Translations under genes and position numbers: made by a program
Notes under the pieces: model-generated
Database searches by the model: none
The model's input: the letters and a program-made list of their open reading frames with translations, nothing else
What the model was told of the DNA's origin: nothing
Assembly (NCBI GenBank): GCA_045105235.1
Contig: JBGCDH010000032.1
Location: forward strand, 1-64,000
From: GCA-2684655 sp045105235
GTDB taxonomy: Bacteria > Planctomycetota > UBA1135 > UBA2386
Direction: 5' to 3'
DNA: 64,000 bases
Part shown: one piece after another, positions 8,795-17,427 of the stretch
Position numbering within the stretch: position 1 is the first letter of the stretch
Layout of the letters: every line of letters starts with the position of its first letter

Positions 8795-9943
8795 ATGCGC
8801 GCCTTAACCAGCCACTCTGATTCGCCTGACACGGCCTCGGCTGCGGCCGAGATCCTCGAGAAGGCAATGGAACAGCTTGCCGGGGACCAGCCCGTATGCG
8901 GGTTCTTGTTTGCGTCGACAGACTATGAGCACGCGCAGCTGCTGGAGGCGCTCACGAGCTGCTGGCCAGACATGCCGCTGGTGGGCGGCAGCACAGATGG
9001 CGAGATGAGCTGCGACGGCTACTTCGCGGACTCCGTTGTCCTGACGTTGCTTGCCGGCGATGGCCTGCAGGCGCGGGTTGGGCTGGGGCGAGAGCTCTCG
9101 AAGGATCTGGAGGCTGCCGTCGCCGATGCGCTTGAGCCGTGCAGCCAGGCCCCGCGCCTTTGCTGGACCGTGTTTGCGCCATCAAGCAATGCCAGCGCCG
9201 TGGTTCGCGGACTTCAAAAGGGTGTCGGCGCGAGTGTGCCGATCGTGGGCGGTCTTTCTGGCGACCACCGACAGTTTTCTCACATGGTCCAGTTTTGCGG
9301 CTCGGAGGTGCTGACCGATGCGCTGCCGGTCGTCTACCTGGATGGCGATTTCGAAGTCGGTGTCGGCGTTGGCTCAGGTTGGTTCCCCATTGGTCCGGCG
9401 CTACAGGTCACGCGCAGTGACAACGAATGGCTGCACGAGATCGATGGGCGGCCTGCGCTCGAATTCTACGAGGGCATTTTGGGGCAGGTCCCTGCGCCGC
9501 ACACGTTGGCGGATCTGCCGCTGGCGTTGTTTCCGGATGGGCCCGACGGCGCGTTCCACCTGCGCGCAGTCTTTGAGGCGAATATGGAAAGCGGCAGCTT
9601 GCGTCTGGTCGGCGAAGTCCGCGAAGGCGAATACGTGCGCCTAACGGAAGTCTTAGCTGACGGCTTGTTGCAGGGTTCGCGAGACTCGGTGCAGAAGGCG
9701 CTGGCGTCCTACCCGGGCAGTCGTCCCGAACTCGCGTTTGTCTTTAGCTGTGCTGCGCGGAAGTGGATTCTCGGAACCCAGGCGGATGGGGAGGTCGACC
9801 TTCTGCGCGAGGAGCTGGAGCAGGGCGGCGCGCAGCCGTCGATTGCGGGGGGCTACTGGTTTGGGGAGATTGCACCCGCCGGCCAAGATCCGAACAGCCA
9901 CTTTCATAATGAGTCTTGCGTAACGGTGCTGCTGGGTCACTAG
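8795..9943 (+). CDS. FIST N/C domain signal-input protein
   Basis: A 382-aa soluble protein with a full FIST module. The N-terminal half (P-V-C-G-F-L-F-A-S, then M-P-L-V-G-G-S-T-D-G-E and V-P-I-V-G-G-L-S-G-D) is the FIST domain. The C-terminal half, with D-G-R-P-A-L-E-F-Y-E and the closing G-G-Y-W-F-G-E-I-A-P, is FIST_C. FIST is a sensory domain thought to bind small ligands, possibly amino acids. The stop is 13 bp before the start of the hybrid histidine kinase on the same strand, so the two most likely form a sensor-kinase pair. The AtuA gene is divergent; the 200-bp gap between should hold both promoters. Confidence 0.88.
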   Translation: MRALTSHSDSPDTASAAAEILEKAMEQLAGDQPVCGFLFASTDYEHAQLLEALTSCWPDMPLVGGSTDGEMSCDGYFADSVVLTLLAGDGLQARVGLGRELSKDLEAAVADALEPCSQAPRLCWTVFAPSSNASAVVRGLQKGVGASVPIVGGLSGDHRQFSHMVQFCGSEVLTDALPVVYLDGDFEVGVGVGSGWFPIGPALQVTRSDNEWLHEIDGRPALEFYEGILGQVPAPHTLADLPLALFPDGPDGAFHLRAVFEANMESGSLRLVGEVREGEYVRLTEVLADGLLQGSRDSVQKALASYPGSRPELAFVFSCAARKWILGTQADGEVDLLREELEQGGAQPSIAGGYWFGEIAPAGQDPNSHFHNESCVTVLLGH

Positions 9944-9956
9944 GCGCCATTCATCC

Positions 9957-11267
9957 GTGGCAATGAGCGACGATAGTGAAATACGCCGGTTGGAGAGGGA
10001 GCTCGCGAAAACAATGCGCGACTTGCGGCAGTGTCGTCGGGTCGCAGAAGCATCAGAGATGCTTGCCGATCGCAGCAAGCGCGCGATGCTGCACAGTCAC
10101 GATGCGCTGCGCAAACACGTAGACGAACTTCGCGAGGCGAAGGCGGCCGCGGACCAGGCGGTATTGGCGAAAGGGCGATTCTTGGCGGCGATGAGCCATG
10201 AGTTGCGCACGCCGCTCAACGGCATCGTTGGCTCCGCCGACTTGCTGATGTGTGAAAACCTGTCGATGGCGCAGCAAGAGCTCGTTCGCGTGCTGCAGCG
10301 TTCGGGGCACTCACTGCTTGCGATCGTCAATGATGTGCTCGACTACTCACGCCTCGAAGCTGGCGCGATGATGGTCGAGTCGATCGCGTTTGATCTTCGC
10401 GAAGTAGTTCAGGATGTGGTCAGTCTCGAGGCGGGTGTGGCGGCGGAGCGCGGCTTGACGCTGCGCTCGAGCCTGCATGTCGACCTGCCGGCTATTGTCG
10501 CGGGAGACCCGACGCGGCTGCGGCAGGTGTTGCTCAACCTTGTTGGCAATGCGCTGAAGTTCACGGCCGAGGGCTCCGTTGACATTTCCGTGGCGCCTGC
10601 TGGCGCGGAAGGAATGGTCCAGTTCGCGGTAGCCGACAGCGGAGTTGGCATCCCAGAAGACGTCTTGCCAACGCTGTTCTCCGCGTTCGTGCAGGCGGAC
10701 GCGAGCACGACGCGCCGTTTTGGCGGAACTGGACTCGGGCTCGCGATCAGTGCGCAGCTGGTCGAGCGAATGCACGGAGTCATGGATGTGCACTCCGAGG
10801 TTGGGCTTGGGTCGACGTTTTCCTTTACGTGCCGATTGCCGGCGACGTCCGCGGAGGTCACGGTCCCGGCGGCTGGTGGCGATGTCGAGACCTTTGCCCA
10901 GCGCCGTGTCCTCGTGGTCGACGATCAGGCTGCCAATCGGCTGCTTGTTGGCAAGATGCTCGGGCGGCTCGGTTGCGAAGTCCGCGAGGCGACCAATGGC
11001 GCCGAGGCCGTTCGTATCGTTGCGGAGGACTCGTTCGACCTCGTCTTGATGGACGTCAGTATGCCGGTGATGAACGGCCATGACGCGAGCCGAGCCATTC
11101 GGCAGCTTGGCTGCGGTTCCGAGGTGCCGATCGTCGCCCTGACCGCCAACGCAATGCCGGAGGATCGTCAGCTTTGCCGTGAGGCCGGCATGTCGGGCTA
11201 TCTGAGCAAGCCGGTGCGTTTGGCAGACCTGACGAGGGAATTGGGGCGGCTGCTGTCGGCGGGCTGA
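9957..11267 (+). CDS. hybrid histidine kinase with receiver domain
   Basis: A 436-aa cytoplasmic kinase without membrane segments. Residues 1-70 are a coiled coil rich in Arg/Glu/Ala. The phosphoacceptor H-box S-H-E-L-R-T-P has His81. HATPase boxes follow: N-L-V-G-N-A-L-K (N), A-D-S-G-V-G-I (G1), F-G-G-T-G-L-G-L (G2). A C-terminal receiver (about 317-432) has D-D at 322-323, phosphoacceptor Asp366 in L-V-L-M-D-V-S-M-P, and K-P near the end. It has no sensor domain of its own, so input probably comes from the FIST protein encoded just upstream. There is no HPt or output domain. GTG 9957 or ATG 9963 could start it. Confidence 0.93.
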   Translation: MAMSDDSEIRRLERELAKTMRDLRQCRRVAEASEMLADRSKRAMLHSHDALRKHVDELREAKAAADQAVLAKGRFLAAMSHELRTPLNGIVGSADLLMCENLSMAQQELVRVLQRSGHSLLAIVNDVLDYSRLEAGAMMVESIAFDLREVVQDVVSLEAGVAAERGLTLRSSLHVDLPAIVAGDPTRLRQVLLNLVGNALKFTAEGSVDISVAPAGAEGMVQFAVADSGVGIPEDVLPTLFSAFVQADASTTRRFGGTGLGLAISAQLVERMHGVMDVHSEVGLGSTFSFTCRLPATSAEVTVPAAGGDVETFAQRRVLVVDDQAANRLLVGKMLGRLGCEVREATNGAEAVRIVAEDSFDLVLMDVSMPVMNGHDASRAIRQLGCGSEVPIVALTANAMPEDRQLCREAGMSGYLSKPVRLADLTRELGRLLSAG

Positions 11268-11444
11268 GACGGAATTTTCCACAAGATCTGCACCGTCTTT
11301 GGCCTCTGCCAGAGCGAAAAACGACCCCGCAGAATGCGTAAATCCGCATCGATTTGCGTTGGGCCGTCGTGCCGTTTGCGGTCGCGAACGGCTAGTTGCC
11401 CCCCGTTGTCACACCTAGTCTGTGGCAACCCTTCAGAACCCAAC

Positions 11445-12482
11445 GTGAGCAGGCAGAACGCGAAATCAAAGACCCCGTGGTGGCAGGATTTGCCCACCGA
11501 AGAGCTGCTGGACGTGCGGCTTTGCGACCTGGAACTGTCGATCCAAGGCACGGCTTTGGAGGATCGTATCCAACAGCTGCACGACGAGCTGAGCCGCAAA
11601 GAGCTGCGGTTCAAGCCATACACGTGGCTGTCGACAGACTGGTTCACGCCGGAGGGGTCCACGGGATTTGCGGTGCCGTTCTACCTGGCGCATCCGCGCC
11701 TCGTGCGGCTGGAGCACAGCCAGATGTTTGAGGCGGAAGGCAGCACGCACTCGTGGTGCATGAAGCTGCTGCGGCATGAGGCGGGGCATGCTCTCGACAA
11801 CGCCTACGATCTGCACCGCCGCACGGACTGGCGCCGCGCCTTCGGCGCCTACAGTTCGCCCTACCGTGCCGCCTACCGGGTCAACCCGACGAGCAAGAAC
11901 TACGTTCTGCACCTCGGGCAGTGGTATGCGCAAAGTCACCCAGCAGAGGACTACGCGGAGAGCTTCGCGGTCTGGCTGGCTCCGAAGTCGGGCTGGCAGC
12001 GCCAGTACGAAGGTTGGGGTGCGCTCGACAAGCTGCACCGGGTCGACGAGATCGTTCATGATGTGGGGCGCGAGAAGCCGCTGCGCAGTTCGCGTGATCG
12101 GCCGGAGTCGCTGCCAAGGCAGCGGCTGACGTTGCGCGAGTACTACCGTGGCAAGAAGGCCGAGATGGCGCGGGCGCGGGGCTGGCGTTTTGATCACGAA
12201 CTGCGCCTGCTGTTTGATGAGCGTGGCGAAGGCTCGCGTCGCGAGCGGGCGGCGACGTTCTTGCGGCGCGAGCGCCAGTCGTTGCGCAAGAAGATCTCGG
12301 CGCTAACCGGCCAGTATCGCTACTTGGTCGACCAGGTTTTGGATCAGATGATCCAGCGCTGCCGAGAGCTTGATCTGCGCGTGGAGAAGCCGCGCAGTCA
12401 GGCGCGGCTTGGTGCCGCCGTCTTGGTCACCATGGGCACGATGCAGTTGACCAAGGGCTATCGGCCGCGCTTTCGCCGCTAG
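11445..12482 (+). CDS. putative zinc-binding metallopeptidase
   Basis: A 345-aa protein of the 'putative zinc-binding metallopeptidase' family (also common in cyanobacteria). It begins near L-P-T-E-E-L-L-D-V-R-L-C-D-L, has F-Y-L-A-H-P-R-L-V-R-L-E, and a canonical zinc site H-E-A-G-H at residues 111-115 followed by A-L-D-N-A-Y. A downstream S-H-P-A-E-D-Y-A-E-S-F-A-V-W segment probably supplies the third ligand. A basic C-terminal extension of about 130 residues lies beyond the usual family core. I chose the GTG at 11445 because upstream residues do not look like the family; an ATG at 11334 is in frame. No signal peptide is visible, so it is probably cytoplasmic. Confidence 0.8.
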   Translation: MSRQNAKSKTPWWQDLPTEELLDVRLCDLELSIQGTALEDRIQQLHDELSRKELRFKPYTWLSTDWFTPEGSTGFAVPFYLAHPRLVRLEHSQMFEAEGSTHSWCMKLLRHEAGHALDNAYDLHRRTDWRRAFGAYSSPYRAAYRVNPTSKNYVLHLGQWYAQSHPAEDYAESFAVWLAPKSGWQRQYEGWGALDKLHRVDEIVHDVGREKPLRSSRDRPESLPRQRLTLREYYRGKKAEMARARGWRFDHELRLLFDERGEGSRRERAATFLRRERQSLRKKISALTGQYRYLVDQVLDQMIQRCRELDLRVEKPRSQARLGAAVLVTMGTMQLTKGYRPRFRR

Positions 12483-12575
12483 CCTGTCGCCGCAAGCTTC
12501 GGGCCCGCAGAATGCCCCCCCCATATCAGATACGCGACGCTAGGGCGCGGCAGCGGCACTTCTACACTCGAGGAT

Positions 12576-13628
12576 ATGGCAAAGGACCTTGAGGAGCGGG
12601 ACGTGCCGCTACCCGATGGCTTTCACGCCCCAGTTGCTGCGGCGGCGCTGCTGGGCGGCGGAGCAGGCGGTCGTCTGGCGCTCGTGGATGCGGCGCGCCA
12701 GCTATGGCTGTTGGACGAGTCCGGCTCGGCCAGTGATCGCGGCTGGCATGTGCTCCGGCGCATCGACTTGTCGTCGGATCTCACGGTGGGCAAGGCCGTG
12801 TCGGTGCTCGCGGCCGAGAGCTACCTCGCAGTTGTGGAGTGCCGCGGTGTGCGGGGCATTGTGCTCGATCACGAGCGGCCGGCATGGCGGCTGCCGCTGG
12901 CGCGCGGCGACTACCATGTCAAGCACTGCACCTTCCCGCTCGCGTTTTGGCCGCATCCAAAGGGCATGCGTTTGATCCATGGCATCGACTGGAACCGTCT
13001 CCAGATTACGAATTTGGCGAACGGCCAAGCGCTCGTTGGGTCGGGCAAGGGCGAGAGCGAGAGCGACGGCGATGAAGAAGCCGAGATCGACTACTTCCAC
13101 AGCAGGCTTCACATCGCGCCTGACGGAGGGCGCTTTGTCAGCAACGGCTGGTGCTGGTCGCCGTGGGACAACCTCGTCGCGTTTGATAGTGAGCGCTTCC
13201 TGCTCGATCGCGATGAGGGTGGCGTCTGTTTGAATCAGCTGGACGTCAATGGCTACAACTGGGATCGCCCGTGTTGCTTCGTCGATGAGCGTACCATCGC
13301 ATTCGGCTACGACGCACGCGAAGCTGGCGAAGACGAAGAGCAGCGCGGCACCGAGCTGATCTATCAAGATGTCGTGACCCGTGCGCTCGGTCCGCGGAAG
13401 CCGTTTCCGCACTTCGATAAGACCAAAGAGCACGAGGTGCAGGGCGTGTTGCACTACAGCGAGCACGCGGACTGCTTCGTGGTTTGCGGGCCTGAGACCA
13501 CCGCGCTGATCGGCGCGGAAGGCGGCGTTCGCGGCCGCTGGGAACGCCCGGCGCTCGCTGCGGGTGGTTCACCTGGATACGTGCTATTCGCCGAGCAGGG
13601 CTCCGTGCGGCTCGTGCTCGTGAGGTAG
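12576..13628 (+). CDS. hypothetical cytoplasmic protein, WD40-like
   Basis: A 350-aa acidic protein without signal or membrane segment. The repeating pattern of short beta strands with W/G/D turns (A-L-V-D-A-A-R-Q-L-W-L-L-D, R-F-V-S-N-G-W-C-W-S-P-W-D, R-T-I-A-F-G-Y-D) suggests a beta-propeller. It has an acidic insert around residues 155-165 (G-E-S-E-S-D-G-D-E-E-A-E). I do not recognise a named family. It stands alone between the metallopeptidase and an exported protein, all on the plus strand with gaps of 93 and 144 bp. Confidence 0.6.
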   Translation: MAKDLEERDVPLPDGFHAPVAAAALLGGGAGGRLALVDAARQLWLLDESGSASDRGWHVLRRIDLSSDLTVGKAVSVLAAESYLAVVECRGVRGIVLDHERPAWRLPLARGDYHVKHCTFPLAFWPHPKGMRLIHGIDWNRLQITNLANGQALVGSGKGESESDGDEEAEIDYFHSRLHIAPDGGRFVSNGWCWSPWDNLVAFDSERFLLDRDEGGVCLNQLDVNGYNWDRPCCFVDERTIAFGYDAREAGEDEEQRGTELIYQDVVTRALGPRKPFPHFDKTKEHEVQGVLHYSEHADCFVVCGPETTALIGAEGGVRGRWERPALAAGGSPGYVLFAEQGSVRLVLVR

Positions 13629-13772
13629 GAGCCCGCGCAAGTTTGTCGAGTTAGGCGGAACGCATGCCCGGGATTTCGTAGCCGCCAGAATCGTCAGGAG
13701 CGGTGGATTCGCGGGCAACGCAAGGGGTCTGGGCGCGTAACAGCCTGCCGCTCACGAACCCAACGAACTGCC

Positions 13773-14747
13773 ATGAGAACCGCTTCGCTGCTGCTGTCCC
13801 TATCCCTTCTGCTTCCCGCCTCGCTGCACGCGCAGGCGCACGAGCTCGTCACTGGCGAGGTCGTCATTGGCCCGGTCGTTGCCGTGGACGCGGGCTTTGT
13901 TGCTGTCCAGGCGGGCGCGGACGAGGCTGCCGCCCGCCGGATCGCCCGGCGCGATTTTCAGCCACAGGCCCTCTACCGCATCTTGCGCAGCCGGGTGCAG
14001 GTCGGCGATGCCGCCGCACACGAAAAGCTGGCCGGCGAAGCCAGTGCCCTGGGGCTGCAGCTGCACGCGATCGCGGAGTTGCGCGAGGCGCAGCGCCTGG
14101 AGCCGAAGCGTCGTGCCGAACTCGAGAAGCGTATCGCTGGCGTTCGAGCCGGCATTGCGGATGGCATTGCGGATCAAGTTCGCCTGCTGCTCAAGAATGG
14201 GCGGCCTGCGCAGGCCCGGCTCCATGCGGAGGTGTTGTTGGATCGATATGCCGACACGCCAGCGGGCCGCAAGGGCGAGAAGCTCGTCATGATGGCCCTC
14301 GATCAGCTGATGGAGTCGAGCGGCAAGCCCGTCCCGGCGGCCAAGCTCGCTCGCGTTTTGAAGAAGGCGGACGCGCATGAGGCTCGCGCCGACAAGCTCA
14401 AGATCCGAGTCAACGGTGCCGTGCCCTACAGCAACGGCGAGAAGCTCAAGCGCGAGCGCGCCATCCGTAGCCTGGAAAAAGCATGGGGCGAACTCGCCGA
14501 CGTGCGGCCCGGCAAGGACGTCGGAGCGTCGCAAGCGGACCACTACGTCAGCCTGCGCAACCGCGTCCGCGAAAAGCTCGGTGCGCACTATCTTGCGATC
14601 GGCAACCTGCTGGTGCAGCGGCTCGCACTCAACAGCGCCGCCGACTACAACGCCAGGGCCTGTGACCTCGACCCAAAGGGGGGTGGCTGCAGAATCCTGC
14701 AAGGGCGCATCATCGAAGCGCGCATCTCGCGCGGTTTCGGATACTGA
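13773..14747 (+). CDS. exported helical protein of unknown function
   Basis: A 324-aa protein with a typical Sec signal (R-T-A-S-L-L-L-S-L-S-L-L-L-P, cleavage near A-Q-A). The mature part is almost entirely amphipathic helices rich in Ala, Arg, Glu and Leu, with TPR-like spacing (residues 85-130 and 225-310), for example A-I-A-E-L-R-E-A-Q-R-L-E-P and N-S-A-A-D-Y-N-A-R-A-C-D-L-D-P. No catalytic motif is visible. It could be a periplasmic scaffold. It converges on the lamin-tail protein gene, with 82 bp between the two stops. Confidence 0.55.
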   Translation: MRTASLLLSLSLLLPASLHAQAHELVTGEVVIGPVVAVDAGFVAVQAGADEAAARRIARRDFQPQALYRILRSRVQVGDAAAHEKLAGEASALGLQLHAIAELREAQRLEPKRRAELEKRIAGVRAGIADGIADQVRLLLKNGRPAQARLHAEVLLDRYADTPAGRKGEKLVMMALDQLMESSGKPVPAAKLARVLKKADAHEARADKLKIRVNGAVPYSNGEKLKRERAIRSLEKAWGELADVRPGKDVGASQADHYVSLRNRVREKLGAHYLAIGNLLVQRLALNSAADYNARACDLDPKGGGCRILQGRIIEARISRGFGY

Positions 14748-14829
14748 TCGCGGCGCGGCGATGCGCGGCCGAAACCCGGCGATCGGCAAGATGGCGAGCC
14801 GCGGTGGCTTGTCAGCTCGCCACCGCATC

Positions 14830-15921
14830 CTACTGGATGCGAAGCTCGAGGCCCTGCGTCGCGCGCAGGAAGCAGGCGCCTTGGCCCAGGTCCAAAATGA
14901 AGGCCTGCAGGTAGAACGTCGAGCCGCTCAACGCGGGGTCCGACGGCAGGGTGAGCGGCGGCGCGGTGCCGGCGCCTTCTGCGTTGTAGGCAATGCCTAG
15001 ACCGCCGATGGTCGCCAGTGGCGGAGTGAGCAGGAGGCGTGCTGCCTGGCAGCCACTGAGCGGCAGCGGGATGTCGAGCGGCGTGTTCGACAGCGCGAGG
15101 ATGTCGAGCAGCGGCGGCGTCGTCATGCCCGTCGAAATGGACAGCTCGAGCTGGCCTCCGGGGGTCAAGGTGTTGTTGTCCATGTCGCCGAGCGTCAGCG
15201 TCGGCAGACTGGTGGCCCAGTTGTTGTTGTTGAACGGGGCGCAATTGCCGGTTGCAGACCAGCCGAGCCCGTAGCCCTTAAAGGGGCCCGTGACTGTGGC
15301 GTTGGCAGCACCGATGGTGGAGTTGCCGGCTTCCGCGACGAGTTCCCACTCGAATGCGGTGTTGGTGTCGGCGGGCAGCACGCGAACCATCAGGTCGAGG
15401 TCGTCACGCGGGCGCAGGATCGGGGTGTCGGTCCATTGGCTCGCAACCGGGACGTAGGTGCCGTTGATGTACTCATCGATGACCACGTCACCGAACACGA
15501 CGTAGTCAACCACGTTGCCCGAAGCGTCTTCGATCCACACTTCGGCGTCGGTCGTGTCGAAGAAGAAAATGTTCACGCCCGTCTCCATGATCGTCGGAGT
15601 GGGCTGGTTGCCAAGCGTGCCGCTTTCATCAAAGGCGAGGTAGCCGCCGGCGGGGATGGACGTGCCGGCTGGCACGATGATCTGCTCGACGAGGCCGAAC
15701 GACGCGCTGGTCGATGGACCGCACGGCGTCGAGTTGCCGCGTGTCTCGTAGGAGCGCACGGCCCAGCCGGAGATGTCGACCGCGCTGCTGCCGATGTTGA
15801 CGATCTCGATGAAGTCGTCGATGCCGGTGCTGATCTCGTTGATCAAGACTTGGGCCGTTGCCTGGCTGGAGAAGAGGAAGCCGCTGGTGATTGCGGCGCT
15901 GAGGAGGAGTTTTTGCTTCAT
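14830..15921 (-). CDS. exported lamin-tail domain protein
   Basis: A 363-aa secreted protein. The signal is M-K-Q-K-L-L-L-S-A-A-I-T-S-G-F with cleavage near A-T-A-Q. A lamin-tail (LTD) domain follows at once: V-L-I-N-E-I-S, F-I-E-I-V-N-I-G, D-I-S-G-W-A-V-R and Y-L-A-F-D-E-S-G-T. The C-terminal 110 residues form a beta-rich module ending F-Y-L-Q-A-F-I-L-D-L with a final G-L-E-L-R-I-Q, similar in pattern to the ends of two other secreted proteins in this window. The start at 15921 is set by the signal peptide; the frame is open further upstream. LTD domains occur on exported nucleases and surface proteins, but no enzyme domain is seen here. Confidence 0.72.
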   Translation of the reverse strand: MKQKLLLSAAITSGFLFSSQATAQVLINEISTGIDDFIEIVNIGSSAVDISGWAVRSYETRGNSTPCGPSTSASFGLVEQIIVPAGTSIPAGGYLAFDESGTLGNQPTPTIMETGVNIFFFDTTDAEVWIEDASGNVVDYVVFGDVVIDEYINGTYVPVASQWTDTPILRPRDDLDLMVRVLPADTNTAFEWELVAEAGNSTIGAANATVTGPFKGYGLGWSATGNCAPFNNNNWATSLPTLTLGDMDNNTLTPGGQLELSISTGMTTPPLLDILALSNTPLDIPLPLSGCQAARLLLTPPLATIGGLGIAYNAEGAGTAPPLTLPSDPALSGSTFYLQAFILDLGQGACFLRATQGLELRIQ

Positions 15922-16075
15922 GGGAGGCAGTGGCATGTGTGGCATGCCGCACAAGTGCGACGCGTACCGCTTAAGACGATAGCGTGACCTGCTATTGGCG
16001 GGAAAGGCCCGACGCATTGTCAGCGGCCGAGTTCGCTTGAACTGCGGGGCTGTGCGGACGACCATTGCGTCTGTG

Positions 16076-16741
16076 ATGAGGATCCTGCTGTTCTCTGCGC
16101 TGGTGATTGCCTCCGGCTGCTCCTCCGATGTTGTGCGCGACGGCGATGTTGGGTCGGGTGCCGCGGCAGCTCCGGCAAAACTGGGTGGCGCCGATTCGAC
16201 GCAGGCGGCCGCCCGAGACGGTGCAGCCACAGGCGGGGCGGCCACAGGCGGTGCAGCCGTGGAGGAGGCTGGCTCGTCGCGCGGCGACGCACCCATTTTG
16301 CCCGCGAGCGAGGCGGGATTCCGCGCTGGCTACGACGACGGCGACTGCAACCTGCAGACCGAGCTGGATCCGACGAAGGCCGGCAGCCCTGGAAACCTCA
16401 TTGCTTCGGCGCGCAACCCGAACGGCGACAGCGAGCTTGCCGTGCTGATGCGTCGGTTCGTCGACGACCTGCGCGACAACAAGCTTTTGTGCGAGGCGGG
16501 CCAGCCCGTTCGTCCGATGCACGATGCGCACCGGATGATGCGCTGCGCCTGGCCGACGGTGCCGAGCGAGCGCGACGAGGGCTTTGACCAGCGCTCCGTC
16601 GCCTACCTGCACGCGGTGCGCAGTTTTGAAACAGAGCCGTCAAAGGGTACCTACAACGCAGTGCTCAGCTCCTGCGTGGCCTGCCATCAGGTTTCATGCA
16701 GCGGGGTGATTGAGTTCATCGAGGGCTTGCGCTGGCAGTAG
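16076..16741 (+). CDS. lipoprotein with C-terminal c-type heme motif
   Basis: A 221-aa lipoprotein: M-R-I-L-L-F-S-A-L-V-I-A-S-G-C, then a low-complexity Gly/Ala/Thr linker that includes an imperfect G-A-A-T-G repeat. The folded part is helical. The heme-binding motif C-V-A-C-H lies about 20 residues from the end, in the sequence L-S-S-C-V-A-C-H-Q, the arrangement seen in class II (cytochrome c'-like) proteins. It is therefore a likely membrane-tethered monoheme cytochrome facing the periplasm. The start is chosen for the lipoprotein signal; the frame is open to 15995. Divergent from the lamin-tail gene, with 154 bp between. Confidence 0.65.
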   Translation: MRILLFSALVIASGCSSDVVRDGDVGSGAAAAPAKLGGADSTQAAARDGAATGGAATGGAAVEEAGSSRGDAPILPASEAGFRAGYDDGDCNLQTELDPTKAGSPGNLIASARNPNGDSELAVLMRRFVDDLRDNKLLCEAGQPVRPMHDAHRMMRCAWPTVPSERDEGFDQRSVAYLHAVRSFETEPSKGTYNAVLSSCVACHQVSCSGVIEFIEGLRWQ

Positions 16742-16784
16742 GGTGGGTCTCGATCGTCACCAAGAGTCCGGCGGGGAACGCGCC

Positions 16785-17423
16785 GTGGACTTTGTATTCC
16801 TGGCGTTGGCAGCGGTGTTCTTGTCATCGCTTGTCGTCTGCAACCTGATCGCCAACAAGTTCCTCACGGTCGACCTCGGCTTCAAAGTCTTCACGCTTTC
16901 GGCCGGGGCGTTGCCGTATCCGGTCACGTTCTTGGCGACCGATTTGCTGTCGGAGCTCTATGGCCGACGTCGCGCCAATCGCGTGGTTGCGGCCGGCTTC
17001 ATCGCGTCGCTGTTTGCGCTGCTGGCGCTTTGGCTCGGGCTGCAGTTCGAGGCGATCCCCGACAGTCCGGTCTCGGATGAGACCTACCGGACGGCCTTTG
17101 CAAATACGTGGCGCGTCATCGCGGCATCGATGGCGGCCTACCTGTTTGCCCAGTTCGTCGATGTCCGCCTGTTCCACTATTGGAAGGCGCTGACCAACGG
17201 ACGGCACCTTTGGTTGCGGAACAACGCGTCGACGATCGTGTCGCAGTTGCTCGACTCGGTGCTCGTCGTGCTCGTGCTGTTTTGGGGCACGATGGACACG
17301 CCGAAGATGCTCGCCGTCATCGGCGATCTGTGGCTCTTCAAGGCATTGGTCGCCCTGCTGGATACGCCGCTCTTCTACCTTGGAACGGCGTGGCTGAAGC
17401 GCACGCGGCCGAAGCCGCTATGA
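16785..17423 (+). CDS. queuosine precursor transporter (YhhQ/VUT family)
   Basis: A 212-aa membrane protein with six hydrophobic segments. Family signatures are V-V-C-N-L-I-A-N-K-F, P-Y-P-V-T-F-L-A-T-D-L-L-S-E-L-Y-G-R, then A-Q-F-V-D-V-R-L-F-H and the late T-I-V-S-Q-L-L-D-S. YhhQ-type proteins import queuine-pathway precursors (preQ0/preQ1) for tRNA modification. GTG 16785 has GGCGGGG about eight bases upstream; an in-frame GTG at 16743 would add 14 residues. The stop is four bases from the convergent msrA stop. Confidence 0.85.
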   Translation: MDFVFLALAAVFLSSLVVCNLIANKFLTVDLGFKVFTLSAGALPYPVTFLATDLLSELYGRRRANRVVAAGFIASLFALLALWLGLQFEAIPDSPVSDETYRTAFANTWRVIAASMAAYLFAQFVDVRLFHYWKALTNGRHLWLRNNASTIVSQLLDSVLVVLVLFWGTMDTPKMLAVIGDLWLFKALVALLDTPLFYLGTAWLKRTRPKPL

Positions 17424-17427
17424 ACGC

